Source: Bombus terrestris
Lineage: Eukaryota; Arthropoda; Insecta; Hymenoptera; Apidae
Direction: 5' to 3'
DNA: 64,000 nt
Assembly (NCBI RefSeq): GCF_910591885.1
Contig: NC_063270.1
Location: 1,054,001-1,118,000, forward strand
The translations under genes were made by a program, and so were the position numbers. This document shows positions 36,701 through 51,700 of this stretch, piece after piece. Numbering within the stretch: position 1 is the first letter of the stretch; each line of letters begins with the position of its first letter. A model generated the notes under the pieces. It was given only the letters and a program-made list of their open reading frames with translations, made no database searches and was not told the origin of the DNA.

Positions 36701-39700
36701 AACGTGTTTATATCTATAAACAGTATCTACTGTAATCTATCTATCTAGGTCAACTTACACAGGATGCGGGACGACAATGATTGAATTTTTGAACTGTTCG
36801 TCTTCATAGGTTCAGTCAGAGAAAACGTTAAGGGGATAATGAGGACAGGCAGCAGAGCCGCATGGTGGTAATAAGGTAGCGTGGTGTGGCTGGGATGCTA
36901 GTCACGTTTCTAGCTGCTGACAGCTGCGGCTTATACGTATGACGTGGTATCAACCCCAAATTTCCCCGTCTAGGCACATCGTGTCGTCGCTGCCCTAAGA
37001 CCCTGGAATGCACTCGAACTCCAACCTGTCACACCATGGAATGTCTCCCTGTTGGCGCACCCGGAATTTTCTTTGATTTCTTTTTGTTGTCACTGATCGT
37101 TCCAGTATTTCTAGTGTTTTACTTTAGACAAGTGAGTAAAGTTCGCGTTGTTCATTAAATCATACTTAATAATTTTTATTTAGCTAAGATGTTAACGATG
37201 AAAATTATAACTAGCAGAATAATCTATTTTTGGGATCTTTTGAATAATGAGTTTTTCGATAATGATTCATAGCATGACAAATATATTTTATTCTAATATT
37301 AAATTCTGATACATAAAAGTAGAATTAAATGTTTAAAACAATACCTCAATAAAAAATCTTATTTAAAAAAATACGGTAAAATATTAGCGCAACGTAAGAA
37401 TCTTTCAACTACATTTCTATCTTAAGAACATCTCCAAGATAGAAGTTTGACCGAGTAGGGAAACAATTAGAATACGTAACTTTAGAAAAGTAAATTTTGA
37501 AAAAAAGGGGAGAAAGTAATTTTGTAAGAGCAGCGAGTATATGGAAAAGTAAACTCCGACTTATAGCACAGAATTCTAAAGGGCACGTGCTTGAGTGCGT
37601 GTAATAGGTGCAAGTTTCCCCGCGTGCTGCCAGTCTTTACGATCATCGCGACATTCCCATGATCAAGCGAATAGTTTCGAAGCAGTGCAAAGACGAAGAC
37701 AAAGTGGCTGTAGCAGAGGATACGGAGAATAACTTTACTTTGAGAGACCTTGATTTCACCATTTGAGTCATCGCCCCTCGCTTCGTAATTATTGATTTTC
37801 CGTGCTACCCTAACTCCCCTAACTTCATAGAGAAAGTAAGAGAGAGTGTGTGTGACAGAGAAAGAGCGACAGTAGGAGAAGAATACTGTACGCGGGAGAA
37901 TCGAAAATGCCTTTTGTCCCCCTCTCATAGCGAATAACACACGAACGCTAACCCTACTACTACTATCGGCATTAGTCTCATCAATGTTTTTGCGAATTTC
38001 TTTAACTTCGATCTACCTTCATTCGTCAACGAAATTGTCCCAATTAGGGAAAGCGATTTAAAACGCTGCTCGTATTTGCAGCCGTTAAAGTCTCGACAGG
38101 ATACACGAATGGAATAACGAGTCGAACCTATGCTATTATTACTACGAATGCTTTATATTGCTATAAAATTCGTAAGCCCTTTTAAATGAACTCTATGAAA
38201 ACAAAATTCTTCATGAAGACAAGCTTGTAGATATCGAAAATGTCGGTGATATTTGTACAGAATAGGACATTGAATCTCTCACCTCTGTTAAGACTGGACG
38301 GAGACATGGACATTCCCGGTCTGGTGCCATCAAAGGTAACGGGCCTTTCTGCCATTTTCATAACAGTTTCTTGCTGACCAGTTCCACTTCCTGATGTCGC
38401 ATCAGCACCAGTCGTTGAACTAGACGTCGTTGTACTGGTTGAAATAGCGGTGATAGCGATACTATTCGTGACATTGTTCCCGTTGCCATTGCTGACCGGA
38501 TTGGCAGTATTGTTCGCGTTACCACTACTGTTGTTGTTCGTACTTTTGTTAGGTATATTATTAGTACAAGTTCCATTGCTATTACTGTTGATGCCATTGG
38601 CCGTATTGCCGTTAGTCGTGCTACAACTGCTAACAGCCGTTACACTAACCACTCCCTCTCTGGCTATGTCCTGAATGGCACTGGCTGCCCTCGACCCGAT
38701 ACCAGCTGGTTGGAGAATCGTATACTGTTTCGAGGAATCGGGACTGGTGATAGCAGGAAGGCCACTGGTGGGACTTTTGTTGCCTGTCATCGAGTTCGGT
38801 GCCACCTCGTGCCTTGTTACATGATGAACCTCCTCCTTTGACGATTTTAATTGTAATAACGATACAGAGGAAGAATGCTTGTCCTCCGAAGTGGTCGAGA
38901 TTCCCGTAACAGGTTGGGGTGTTGGCATCGTTGGTCCTGGACCAGCAGTGGGGTAACCGACAAACGTAGCGGATGCTGGATACGGACCGATAGGTGGTAT
39001 CGCTGTCGAAGCCACGGCCACTGACGGCGTACCGCGGCCAGTCGCTTTCGCGTGGTCCGTATTGGGTGGTCTGAACGCCGACGTTGCAGAGAACGGAGAA
39101 TTCGACGGTGGTGAAGAAGAGGAGGTGGTAGTGGCGGTTGGCGAAACCTTCATACTGTTCTCGTTATAGTGCCTGTGGTAATTTGAATATAATTGGTTTT
39201 GATGTTGCTGTTGTTGTCTAGAATTTTGCGGCGATTGGCCGTTTCTACATGTTCGATCCCTGTCCCTCTCGTTCAGCTTGTCCCTGTCAGCTTCGTCTTT
39301 TTCGGCAGCTGGATCCGACATGTCGATCTCTAATTCGTTGGAGGAATCGTCGACAAGTTCGTTGAAATCGGGTGGATCGTATCTAGAATATTTGTCAGTC
39401 TGCCGACCTTGACTGTCCACGTGAGTACCGATTATATTCCTGTCATTTCTGTCTTTATTGGATAAAGATCTCATCGGCACTGGCCTGATTTTACCTGATT
39501 CGTTTGGATTCACGTTGTTTACTTGGTTTTGGATAATGCCGCATTCATTCTCCGTTTTTAACAAATTGTCTAAATCCTTTTTTGCTTTGCTCGGGTGCTG
39601 TTGTTGCTTCATATCTTGTTGCTTCAATTGTTGCTGAGATTTACTGTTACGATCTTGCTGTCCGCGGAACGATATCACGTCTTTCAAGGAACAACCTGCG

Positions 39701-42700
39701 TCATTGCTAGTGGTTGAAGAAGTGGACATAGAGGAAGGTGACAGTTTAGGGTTATCTTTTTTCTCTTCAAACAGGTTTTCAAAATTCGACTCGTATTTGT
39801 CCTCGTCGGAATTACCTCGCTGATACAATGATCCTCTCGGACCAGGCCAACTTCCAGACAGGCTTTTCAAAGCAGCTTCGGTTTCTCTGATTAAAGTCTC
39901 GTCGTCTTCGGGTTCTTCCGAGTGTTTGCTGGACTTTCTTGCTGGGCTACCTGAATTTCCAGCAGCGAATGCTCGTTTCTTTTGAGGCAACGGTATACTC
40001 TTACTCGAGTCACTGGCTTCAAGCGATTTGCGTGTTTCTTCATCGCGAACGCTTTTCCTCCTTCGTTTAGCAGCAGCATCAGCTGTCTCCATTTCTTGCG
40101 GAATGATCGCTTGAACAGCCTTCTTGTTGATCAAGGGTTGCTGTTGTTGATAATGCGGCTGTTGTTGTTGTGGCTGCTGCGGTTGCTTAGGATTTGGGCT
40201 GACAGATTCTGCTTCCAGCTTCCGTTTTTTGAGATGAGCCATCGCATTCTGGCCACCTGGCACGCTGGTCAGTTCCACCCTGGAACACAAAAATTCCAGA
40301 GGATCAGGAAATCTGCTCTCTCATCGGATGCATGGATGCAGTGAGTTTTGATCAATGAGTGCAATCCGCTCGCTCAAGATCGCTCAACATCTAACAAAAC
40401 CAATTCCCGTAGCTGGGGAACAGAATCTCTGTCAGTTCCAAACGATTCAGATCACCCGTCCCATCTTCTTAATCCTCGCTTTCTATTCTTTTACCTTTTA
40501 TTTACTTTTTTTTCGTTTTTTCATTAACCGTGCATTCGAAGCCTAAAGTAACCTGAGTTTCTCAAGAAACTTCACCTGAATGCCGTGGAGGTCCATCGAG
40601 GACATGGCCTCGAATCTTGGGACCCTCTCCATCCAGTCTAGAGGTCTGAGATCTTCGGCCCCGAGAGAAATGTACTAGCGATTGTGTATCTTCTTCGACT
40701 GAACAATACCACTCCGTTTTCTTTATATTCTTTCTTTAAATATTACTCTCTCGTTCTATGATTATTATTAGGAACACGGAATTGTGGAGACACAGATCGT
40801 GCACGCACTCGATGTGATATACGCGCGCGCGCGCTCGCGTGTTCACGCACCAGTCACGCGTGGTTCGGTCGGCTACACCGACTTGATATACGATATATAG
40901 ACAGATGCCTTTGTGTCGCACAAGCGCGCGGAGAGCCTTTCCACGCAGGATGCTCGCGAGCTACTGTGTGCTATGTTTAAGTTCGTTCGGGGGTGGCGAT
41001 CTTCCACCGCGACACCGGAGGGGATGAAGGCTTGCGCGAGCAACTGGCAGCTTCTGCTTCGCCGCGAAAAGTGGGGGCGGGTTCTGCGCACTGTCCACCC
41101 CTTTTAGCTTTAGCTGGAACGCGATTCCCGGCCTCTCAGCACATCCCCCGTCACTCTCACCTCACCACCCCCTAAGCATAGAAAGAGAGAGAGTAGGGGA
41201 CACGGCCCCTGGATGCACACCAAGGTGTTTCTCAGTGTGTTGGGCAACGGGCGCTGGTACACCTTCGGTCCGCTTATATTCACCCACATCTTAACTTCCA
41301 CCACCTCACCGACCCCTCACTCGTCTGTCTCATTCACGATCTACGTGTACCTGTGCTACCTGGTTTTCCTTCGCTTGCCTTAAAAGTCCCGGTGATCCTG
41401 GTCCCCGGCCAGGGACCTCCTGTCTTTTTTACATTCAGCCGAGGTCTGGTCTCCCGTAACGAGCAACGTCAAATTCAATTAGAATTAAACTGCGGAAACG
41501 CGGCGACGGCTCCGTGATCATTGCTGTATTTACTTCTGATTACTGCGAACGTCGCTCGTAAAGCGTTCACATTTAAAGAGGCTCGCTGTCGCAATTACGC
41601 AGCGAAAACCGGGATTTTGTGTGCGAACTGATTCTTCGTAATTACCATTTGAACATACGCGAATTTTTTCCTTGCGTTCGAAATATGTAGAGGAAGGTGC
41701 TTTGAAAATTATAATATGCCATTATCGATACTTACGTAATATATAAACGCGTTTGTTTCGAAATAAAATTTGAAGAGATTCTTTGTTCGTTGTGTCTCCA
41801 TACTTCGCTGTACTTCAACATAATGGAATTAAGTTAATTTTCGTTAGATCAGTTTCTCAAGTTTCTCAATTCTAAACGAAAGTTAACGTTATGATAAAAT
41901 ATTTCCTAGTCGAATTTTCCTGTAGTAAGGTATTAGGATGTAGCTATATTTGGACGACATTTATCGATCCGTTATGTAACAAAAGCTAGCGTGCACATTG
42001 CTGAGCCGAATTCATCTGGACAGGCACGGTTACCTCGGCCCGTTTCCCGATCGCGAATGATCGCACGGGACTACGTATATTTTCAATCGATGGGGCCACC
42101 CCTATCGACTAGCTCGTACGGTTTAGAGCGATAGCAGGAAGCTACAACTCGAATTAGATAAACCCGAGAGGTTCCGAGAGACGGTACAGGAAGAAGAAGA
42201 AGAGCAGGATCAGCGTGAGCGCTTAGCGGGAGCTTCGAAAGGATCTCTGGAGTGAGAGGGCTTTCCTTAAACCCTAAACCCTCCTCAGACCACGGGAAGC
42301 TCGAAGAGTTTAGAGCAACGAACTCCTAGAAAGGACCGCAGGAAGAGAATGTGCTCTCTCTGACTAAAATCGAAAGTTAAATCGCACCGACGGCTTAAGA
42401 CATTATCACTTTTCTTTGCCGGCCAATGCTCATTGGTCCAGCATTCGGTGTTCGAGAGTTCGAGAGCTACGCGAGCGAGTGAAAGATAAGGAAAGAGAAA
42501 GAGAGAAGGCGAGTGAAAGGAAGAGAGAGTTAGGTGGCTGAAGCAGAGCAAGGAAGAGCTTGAATCCCTTCCAGTTAGGGATCAATGCTTCCTCGTCCAC
42601 CCTCCAATTACGTGTCATCCCTTATGGCCTGTGGGGAATAATTAGAAAGCAGCCCTTTTCCTGGACCGAGTACCTACGTCCGCCAACGTGGTATCGCGTA

Positions 42701-45700
42701 AAGATTGGTTTCGTTTTTGCGTCCAAGGAAATGTCACGTCCGCTGTTAAAGTCTCTGCTTTTCTCGCGAATCGACGACGGCAGCTGTTTAGTCCTCTTTT
42801 ACTGTGAGCGATGTTTGATTTAATTGTAATACTCGAGTTTATAAAGAATCTGAGTGCATTATTTGGTTAATGTAAAAAGATGTGCAATACAGAATTTAGG
42901 ACTCATTTTCATATCAAGAATTATTCTCCTAATACCAGGGTCTTTCTGTATAATAATTTCTAGTAATATTGGTGAATTAAAAAGTTATAAGTTGCAGATT
43001 ATAAACTTATCGTTAACAATTTCACCATTTTTTATTAAATAGGTGAGTCAGATAATTTACGATTTTCAATATGAGTGACTGCACGAGTGATTTCTATCTA
43101 AACGAAAAAAAATGTAATTCTTATGTTAGACATAATATTCCAAAAAGTCAATTCCAAGAAATCAATATAAATCGAAAGTACTCGGTATAAGTGTTATACG
43201 TTTGCTGTTCAGCCTGCGTTGACTGATAACAGTCCTCCCTCTTGACAGACATGAAGATTCTCGACACCTCAAAATCCGTACTCGTCAATTAATTAGCAAG
43301 TGCCGTTCCTAGCGGAGGAGATGGTTACCCAGGAACACGAGGCTGCAGAAGCGGACGATGGTGCCTCTACTGAAGGGATTAGAGTATTAGGCGACGTCAC
43401 GTCACTAGAGTCTAAAGGAGCCTCCTTGGAACTGTGCTCTCAGAGATAGCCCAAACTTACACACCCCCTTCGTCTTACCGATGGTTCTTCAAGTACTCGC
43501 CCCCTCTCTCTTTCTCTTATACACTTTCCCTATTCGTGCTCACTTCCTCAGTCTCGCTCACTCACTCCTCATCTTTCGTCGTTGCTTCTTGCTGGGTCTG
43601 GCGTCCTTCTTCAAGTCCTCGACAATTCCAATTAGATAAACCACGCCAGGATCACGGTACTCTTAACAGTATTCGAGGTTAAGTCTGTTTCTAGATTTAT
43701 GTCAAAACAATTGTAAAATGTCGACATCGAGAGTTATTTGTCTTGATCACTTCATTAAGAAAAGCTGAATATATATATATTCTTCAGTTGCGATGGTAAT
43801 AGAATATTGTGCATCAATATCTTCATGGTTTAGCTTTTTCAAAGTATAAGTTAATTTTCTTTCAACTTTCTATCCGTCTCAAATCTTTATTGGGTGGTTT
43901 CTTCTGTAAACGGTGAATCTAATATGGAGCAATATTCATATTTCGCATTCTAAAGACCATCGCGCTCCAAATTTTTATTCGAGATTATTAAAGAACCATT
44001 TGAGAATACAATGTACAAAATACTTGTTTCCACTTGTTCGTTTTTATATACTAAGGAATAAGAATGATTTTCGTTGTACCTACTCCATCTAAGCATCCAC
44101 GGAGGGTGTTCTCGCGAGAGGAACTCGTACATCTTTTTCTCGCCGACATTCAAGGGTGGGGGGTCGGTGCTAGGCGAATGCCGGATAATTTAGGGGTCTC
44201 TCACGCGTGGATAATGGGGAACTTGGCTAATGCACCCCACTTGGCACCACGTGGATTCGCGTGAGTTTTGCGACTCAGACTCTTCCCGCTCCCATCGCCT
44301 TCTTAAACGCCGAATGAAGGCACAGCGTGACTATGGAATAACAACGACAGAGTCCATGTGATTCATATCCATAAAACTCCATTTCCCCACAATAATTTTA
44401 TTCTCTATCGAAAAAATTACTACATTTTGCTTCAATCATTATTATTAGTAGCATTGCTCCGAAATATTGACTGCTACGACTTAATGCTATTAATTCTTCG
44501 ATATTCGTTGATATAGAGCAATAATAAATATTTGAATATTTCAAAGTATTAGATATATCAAAAAGTTCGCAGACTCGACGAGAATGTCGAGAACTCTTAT
44601 TTAATCGAGCGGGACCAGTGGCGTGCATTGTCTGACCATCGACGGCGGCATTCTACTGAACACGATTTGAGCCCGAGAAACCTAACGAATTGGCTTTATT
44701 TCCAAAGGGGATCCAGCGATGCTATTCTCTGTCGAGCTGCTTTCACATCGAAGGACAAGGGAAAAGGATTTTAAAGCGGGGCTCATGTCGTGGTATCAGT
44801 GCAAGCGGAGAAAGAACGCTGTGACTAGGACAGCTGCCCGATTCGGACATCCATCCAGCTCCAGGGAATAGCTCTCGTCCCTTTACTAACTATCCGCTCT
44901 TACGTCAACCACTTCGCTCTCATCCTGTTTCTTTCCTTCTCGTGTCCTCACCAGCCGCGCCCCCAGCTTGCAGACTGACGTCTTAAAGCAATCGAATTCT
45001 GATCAAATATTTAACGCTGCCGGGGCTAACGTTTTAAGTGGCTCCTCCTCTATCGCTGGACCCTGTTTTGCCGTATAAGAAGCGTCTTACATCGTTCTCC
45101 TGTTTCATCGAGTTTTCTGACAAGCAGGTTTAAATGTGCCTGGACTTGAGCAAGAAAAATACCATATTTTTCAAGTTTTAAATGCATCGACGAAGGTAAA
45201 GTGATAATATCGCTCATAAACTTGTCGCTCATAAAATTGATATACTTATTGTCTTGCTGTTTGATTCTGGAGTAGTATTGTAATTTAGAATAAAGAGTTG
45301 AGACGTTGCCTGTAGGTTTGAAATTGGTTATAAGTTGCTATACGCTACGTTTGATGAAAATGAAAAATGTTTAGTTATTAATCGCAGTAACAGAAAAGTT
45401 AATCAAATGTCGCCGTAAAGGACTACTTGAAGCTTTCAAAAGAAAAATAATACAAGCAACAAAATCTTTAAATTGAGAAAACTATGAATAAAATAATGCA
45501 AATTATAATAGAACAATGTACATACTTTCAAATATAATAGTAGAACACGTTATATTATATCGTTACAACTTGACAATTGATAAAAAAATACTCTTAATCA
45601 ATACAGATATATCAATCTTAGATATTATTTCCAATATTTAATCTCAGTTTTAGGGAAAGTTAGGTCTATACTTCTCCACTGACTTGCGAATTCTTTAAAT

Positions 45701-48700
45701 AGAATAAGACACAATCAGTGTTCAGTTTTATATATTTGATACATTAATTCTATCAAATTATGACATGTTTTCAATAACTTCAATTAAGATCTTATTCAGT
45801 AATGTTATCAATCCTTAAAATTCGAAAATGGTCCAAATACAAACGTTCGAGATATTGTTTTCTAGTGTAACAAGGTGGTCCTGAGATTTCTGGTTCGATT
45901 AACGGGCCGGCTATGGATCAACGCGCCAGGTCCAAGGTGGAGGTCGCTTTTTTGTCCTTTTCAGCACACGGCAATACGTCACGCGTCCCGGTTTCGGGGA
46001 GTAATTAAAGAGAGCGCAGAACAGCATGACGCCTCGGGCCTGTCTGGGGTAAGGAGCGGGGCGAGACGAGCCAACCCGAGGGTATGGGGTATAAGGGATG
46101 TGTTTTACCGAGGGATACTTATACCATCCCTACGCGGCACATATTTTCATATAACAAAACCATCTGCGTGCCGCGCATAACAAATTTCAACTGATTTATA
46201 GTGAAGCTGGGGTAAGCGGGCGCAAATTTTCGCAGTTACGTCGGCGTCGGTACCGGCGTCGACGCTGTTCTCAGGAACTCGGGCCAGTCGTGTTCCCTCC
46301 TTCCGTCGATTTATATTACTTATATTTCTTTTCTTTTTCTCGAGTGTGTGACGATGATAAGTGATTTCGTGTTCGTAGATATGATGATTGAAGTGGTGTA
46401 CGATTCGTGTCGTTAAATAATAAGAGTTTACCAGTTGTGAAGTATAATTTTGTGACTGAACTAGTTTGTAATTTTGTACCGTTGAAATGGAAATTTAATT
46501 TTATTTGCGAGTGACACTACTTTTTAAGGATATTTATAAAAATAACGAGTAGAAAATACGCAGAAACAACATACTAATTCTCCTAGCAATATTACTCAAA
46601 CACAGCAACAAATATTGCCAACAATATTAAGATCGTTCGTTGATATACTAATTCTATTTCAGTTAATATAATACATATTACATGTTGGATGAAATACAGA
46701 ATAAGGGAAGAGTTAGGTCTTAGGTTAATGTCCCGGATTTGCAATGTCTGCATAGGATAATAGGTTAAAATACTGAGAAGTGCATAAAGACAAAAATTTA
46801 TTTATATCGGGAAAATATTGAATGTGACTTTATATTACAAGTGTACGCTTTGTATGTATCTCAATACTTCTAGGATTGCAAAGAACGGAAATCGGAAAGG
46901 ACGTTCCTGAAAGTTTCACACTGATATCTGTGAGGAACGCGACCCTAAAGGGTTGCACAGAGGGGGTTGCAAAGTCGGGTATGTACAAAGAGGGACGAAG
47001 AGAGGAGGGGATAGTAAGAAGGGACCGTACTCGGACCAGCCGACTACGAACCGAGCCATTGGATCGATAATGTCATAGTGACAAGTAGCAGCACGTGTAT
47101 CCTTCTTATGGTTATAGTAACATTCTATATATTCGAATCTCAAGTGAAGCACTACAGAATTTTATTTTCGACGAAAATTCCCACTTCTGATACTTTCATT
47201 GGAAAAGTATAGTTTATAAAATTAATGTGAACCCTCTCTCGCTTAGAATCAAATACAATTATATCCAGACCTTTATTCAAATTAACTAAAAATCTTCATT
47301 TATTTTATATTTTCCAAATTAATCTTCAACTATTCTTCTTATTTTCTTGAGTAAACAAAATGAGGTAGAAACATGCTTACCACGCGTGAACTAATGTGAC
47401 TGAACAACTGTTAGCATTCGATTTTTCTCACATTCACCTCTTAACCTCCATAATATCGCTGCTATAGCCTAAGATACTATTAGAACGACGCAAGACAAGA
47501 AGCCTTAACGACCTTGTTACGATAGAAGGCAAATTAGTTTTTGAAACGGCAAGCCGGCCGACGCCTTATTCCCACGGCCAACTAATAACTTCTGATTGAC
47601 AATTTCATTATGTCAATTGAGATAAGACGGAGTAGCATCTGCACGGGAAATACGGTGAAAACTAACGTCAGTCTGGCGTGAGTTCTTACCAGAGAGAACG
47701 CAGAGCGCAGTAAATCCTGAAACGAACCCGGAATAAACTGTCCATGCTACGGCTATAATAATATGCCTTCGTCGACGTCGCCGCTAGATTGTTACGGGTT
47801 GTTGGAATTGCCTCGCCGAAAACCAGTCCGCTTCGCGGTGTTCTTGGATTACGATGCAATTTCTCCAGACTCATGGGATTGCACTGATGACGGCCCTTAA
47901 AACTCGACAGCCCCTTCTGCTACGCTTTCTCACCCGGAATTACGTGTAGACGCGTGTGTCGATAAATTCGATGATCTTCAGACTGTTTCCGTTATCACGT
48001 TGACCAGAAATTTTCCATAACGTTTGTGAATCAACGAACCGATGGTTTAATAAAGTTAAGCATAACTTGACAAAATTGTCATTCTATTCCTTTATTGTAG
48101 ACAAGTTACATAGTTCCATAATTGTATGGTGATTTTAACAAGAAAATAATTTAAGTATTTTTCATAGTTTCAAATGAAGCCTGTTTTCATATGTCGCTAC
48201 GAATTTCCTTTACTTTATTTTACTTACCATTTCGAGTACGCTGTCAATCTATTTTTACTCCATTACTATTAAAGAATAGTTGTTGTAAAAAACTTAACCT
48301 TATAAAAATTTTACTATTTTCTTTACTCACGAATTGTTGATTTTTATGAAATTTCATGAATTTTACTCGCCTTCAGAGAAACATCATTATCGTAAAATTG
48401 CGTGATGACATAGATCCGGATCATATTTACACAATAAACGCGTCAATTCCAGCTAACGAGTGAAATCCTTTAATATTTCAATCGCTCGCCTTTTTCTATA
48501 CGCCCCAATAAGCATCAAGAGAAGAAACAAAACAATTGATCCACGATCGTTGTCGATAAAACAATATAGACGGTTCTTGGGATTTTTCTGACTGGCGAGT
48601 CGCGTACAAATCCCGTTTACGACGTCGCTTTTTCCAGCCATAAATACACGGGACGCGGAGAGTTCGGCAACTCTCTCATTTCGTGCACCGCGAAGTGTTA

Positions 48701-51700
48701 TACGTGCGTGCACACGGCCATAAAGTGAAAAAAAGGTCGGCAGGCAGTTTGTTACCGAGAGCAGTTGTAACGGAAGGGCACGTATCGAGTAACATGATTA
48801 CAAATATATCATAACCTTGGCCCTTTTCCTCGGCAACATCCTCGATAGGACCCTGTGAACGGAAACATGTCCTTCGACACGCGATATACGTGCGTCGCCT
48901 GCCGATGCGACTTTATCGCAACAAATCACTGCCGGTCCAGAAGAAATAAAGACGAAAAGGAGAGAATGGGTGCTAGACTGAGTGAAGAGGCCACGTAACA
49001 CATCCCTCCGCTAAATCAAATCGACGAAACACGTTCTATTCTGATATGTATAGCTGCGTTCATGCTCTGTAAAACAATGTTGAAGACACGAGCTTGTTCT
49101 TAGAAGATTGTATCGAGAGAAATTCGTGGGACTCACATGAAGAAGAAGAAGAAGTTTTTACAAAAGGGAATTCATGAGATATAGATAAAGCTTTGCATTT
49201 AAAATGTGAGAATTGTTCAATTCAAGGTTTCTTTCAGATTATGTATCTTGCAAAGATAGTATTAATTTTTCGTGCAATTAATATGTCAATATTAGTTCGG
49301 GATATTTATGACATAATATGATTCGTTCAGGTCATATTTACGCTTAAAAGAATGAGAAGAAAAAGTTAACTAAATACAGACTGTTATATTCCTTGTCTTA
49401 AGACAGATTATCCACAATTGATACTTCGGACTTCTAAGATTGCTGTCAGTCACATTTGATTATATTTTCCCTACCCTATATCCGTAAAAAGACCCAATAT
49501 TCCTTATACTTTACTACCAATGATCATGACATCACAATTCAAGATAGAAAATTTGGCGCTAAATTAATCTTCGTATTCCAGATATCCCCATATCAGATAA
49601 TCCAATTCAATTATACAAATCATTGATCCAAGAGAACCATCGAACGAAACATCTGTTCCCTTCTAATCAACACAAAATAATTTATGTTAGGGCTAACTAA
49701 ATGATAGAAAACCTTACTGAAGAAGTCCCATCAGTCCAAAGGATAAATACTGACCGGCTAATATAAGGATATTATGGATAGAGGAAGACTCATCGGTAGC
49801 ACGGATCAGCGTGGCGAAAACAGGGACCGCCCCGCTGTGAGACAGCCAGATATCCCAGAATGTTTTATACCTCATTAGGCAACAATGTGTTGTTACCAGG
49901 GTGAATTATATCAGGCATGAGACGCCCGTCAAGACAAATGGCTCGAACCGGAGGTAATTGTGGGCTTTTATTAGCTCTGGTTTCTCCTGTTGGCTGCAAA
50001 TCGCGCAACGCCGACTCGGAGACGTTCAGCCAAGCAACGCCGGCGCGAGGAAACAGCAACACACCAACAACCCTTCCAGTCAGCCTCCTTCTCGTCTATT
50101 TTCCTCCTCTCCGCATGACTGTTGCTCGTTCGCCACATTCCTTTCCGTTCGCCATTGCGTAATTACTCGCATGACAGTAACGCAGGAATGCGAATGTCAT
50201 CTCTTTAATGCTTGCAGACTCATTATGTTGTATAGCTAATGCTCGAATTGTTTGATTCTAAATTATTCTGCCATTTCATTCTCTAATCGATCTCCAGATG
50301 ATTCCTTTATAGAAAATATTGTATGTTCTCTTTTCTTGTGATTAGTATCGTTAGAGTCGATGATTATAAAGTTACTGGCTACGGAGTTGTAATCTTTTCT
50401 TGGGAGTTCGATTAATATAGATATTCTTAATTTTTATTTTTGTTTGCTTCGTTGAAATGAACAACTAATAAATATTTTAACCACGGAAGGTTCTAGTTGG
50501 GATATTGTATTATATATCGTGTCGATTTCTACGTTGGTTAAAGTATGCCTGAACGGATCGGCAAGATCAACGTGTTTCTTGAGATTACACATATTTCCAG
50601 GGTTAATTACATCGCGGTGAAAATTATTGCGGCTGGAGCGTCGTCTGTAATCAGGCCGAAATATCCTTTTTTATTACACTTTATTTAAAAATTTGTACCC
50701 GCTATTTCTTTAATGCTGCGCATACAATTTAATTTTTCTACTTAGTTTCTCGTCTGTCTTGTTGATGTTCCACTTCACGCAATATTTAAAACTTTGAAAA
50801 AGGATAATAATTTTATAATAACGAGCATTCAACCTACATGAATTTCCATGTAAACGTATTTAAAACGAAGCTAACTTCCCGTGTAGCAAAACTAATGGTC
50901 ACTTTTTCCTCTCTAAAAATTCGCGTATTACAGCATCCGAATAGAATTTTTCTGGCCAAAAATTCTCGCGCGTAACAGCGCAGAATGGAGGAAAACGTAC
51001 TTTCCCTTCACCCTGTAATAACGAGAAAATTTCCAGCTATTTTTAATTCTTTATACATACCTAGTAATTCGTCCACTATTAGACACACGTTCCAAATTAA
51101 ATCCAAAAAATAAATCCAGCATTAACCCATATAATTGCAACGTTGCATTAACGTATTCTTTTCTCATTCTCTAAAAAAAACGTCTAAAACTACAAAGGAG
51201 AATTTAAAAGAAATAAAATCTATTATTTCTCATTCTTGACGCTATCTCCGGTGTTCTCGAAATCGCAGAATTTTTTTCAAAAAATTCCGATGACATTCCG
51301 AAAGGTCGCGTTTTCGCGACAAGGAAGTTGCTATCCATGCATTATTACGCCTGTAGGAGGTACCACCCGCCCGAGGCATATGCGGGCCAAGCTTGTCCCC
51401 GTCCTTCTTTCGCTCGTAGTTTCGCCGTGGTTCATGTATTTATGCATTTCCAGCCAGTCGCCGCTTCTTGACTAGACTCCACGCATATACACATACGTCC
51501 GTGGACCAGCGCCATTGTGCGCCAGACGATTTACATGTATTGCTTCTCGATGATGTACCGTGAAAGATGGCCAAGCGAGGGGCAAGAACGGACCAAAACA
51601 CACAAGACGCTGAATTGCTTTTAAATTAGCGATACGAACTTTCGGGAATTTCTATACCATACATTTTGTCATGAAACTGTTTTCTATTTCTTTGGTTTCT

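Larger units (their letters stand above)
29097..38282 (-). other. 9.2-kb intron between exons 2 and 3
   Basis: Bounded by AACAGAG|gtgaga and gatttgttacag. It contains a repeat-bearing, TE-like stretch at 29.49-30.45 kb and GC-rich islands at about 34.55-35.28 and 35.68-36.34 kb. The other ORFs (for example 37,482-37,940 minus) show no motif or exon structure. Nothing else recognised. Confidence 0.65.

Noticed and set aside
37482..37940. 152-codon minus-strand ORF just downstream of exon 2
   Set aside because: No recognisable domain or acceptor. Exon 2 splices to exon 3 in phase without it.
38182..38282. Extension of the exon 2 reading frame beyond 38,283
   Set aside because: A canonical donor (AACAGAG|gtgaga) in the right phase joins exon 3. 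The extension loses protein-like composition.
40880..40910. TATATA sequences upstream of the 40.6-kb leader as a core promoter
   Set aside because: TATA-like runs are common in this AT-rich DNA and no initiator at the proper spacing could be identified.
44622..44640. 15-base match (cattgtctgaccatc) between 44.6 kb and the repeat-bearing stretch near 29.53 kb
   Set aside because: A match of this length is expected once or twice by chance in 64 kb, and the flanks do not align.
45875..46180. 101-codon plus-strand ORF in a GC-rich island
   Set aside because: Arg/Gly/Ser-rich, opens at a non-ATG codon, no motif; better explained as chance in CpG-rich regulatory-type DNA.
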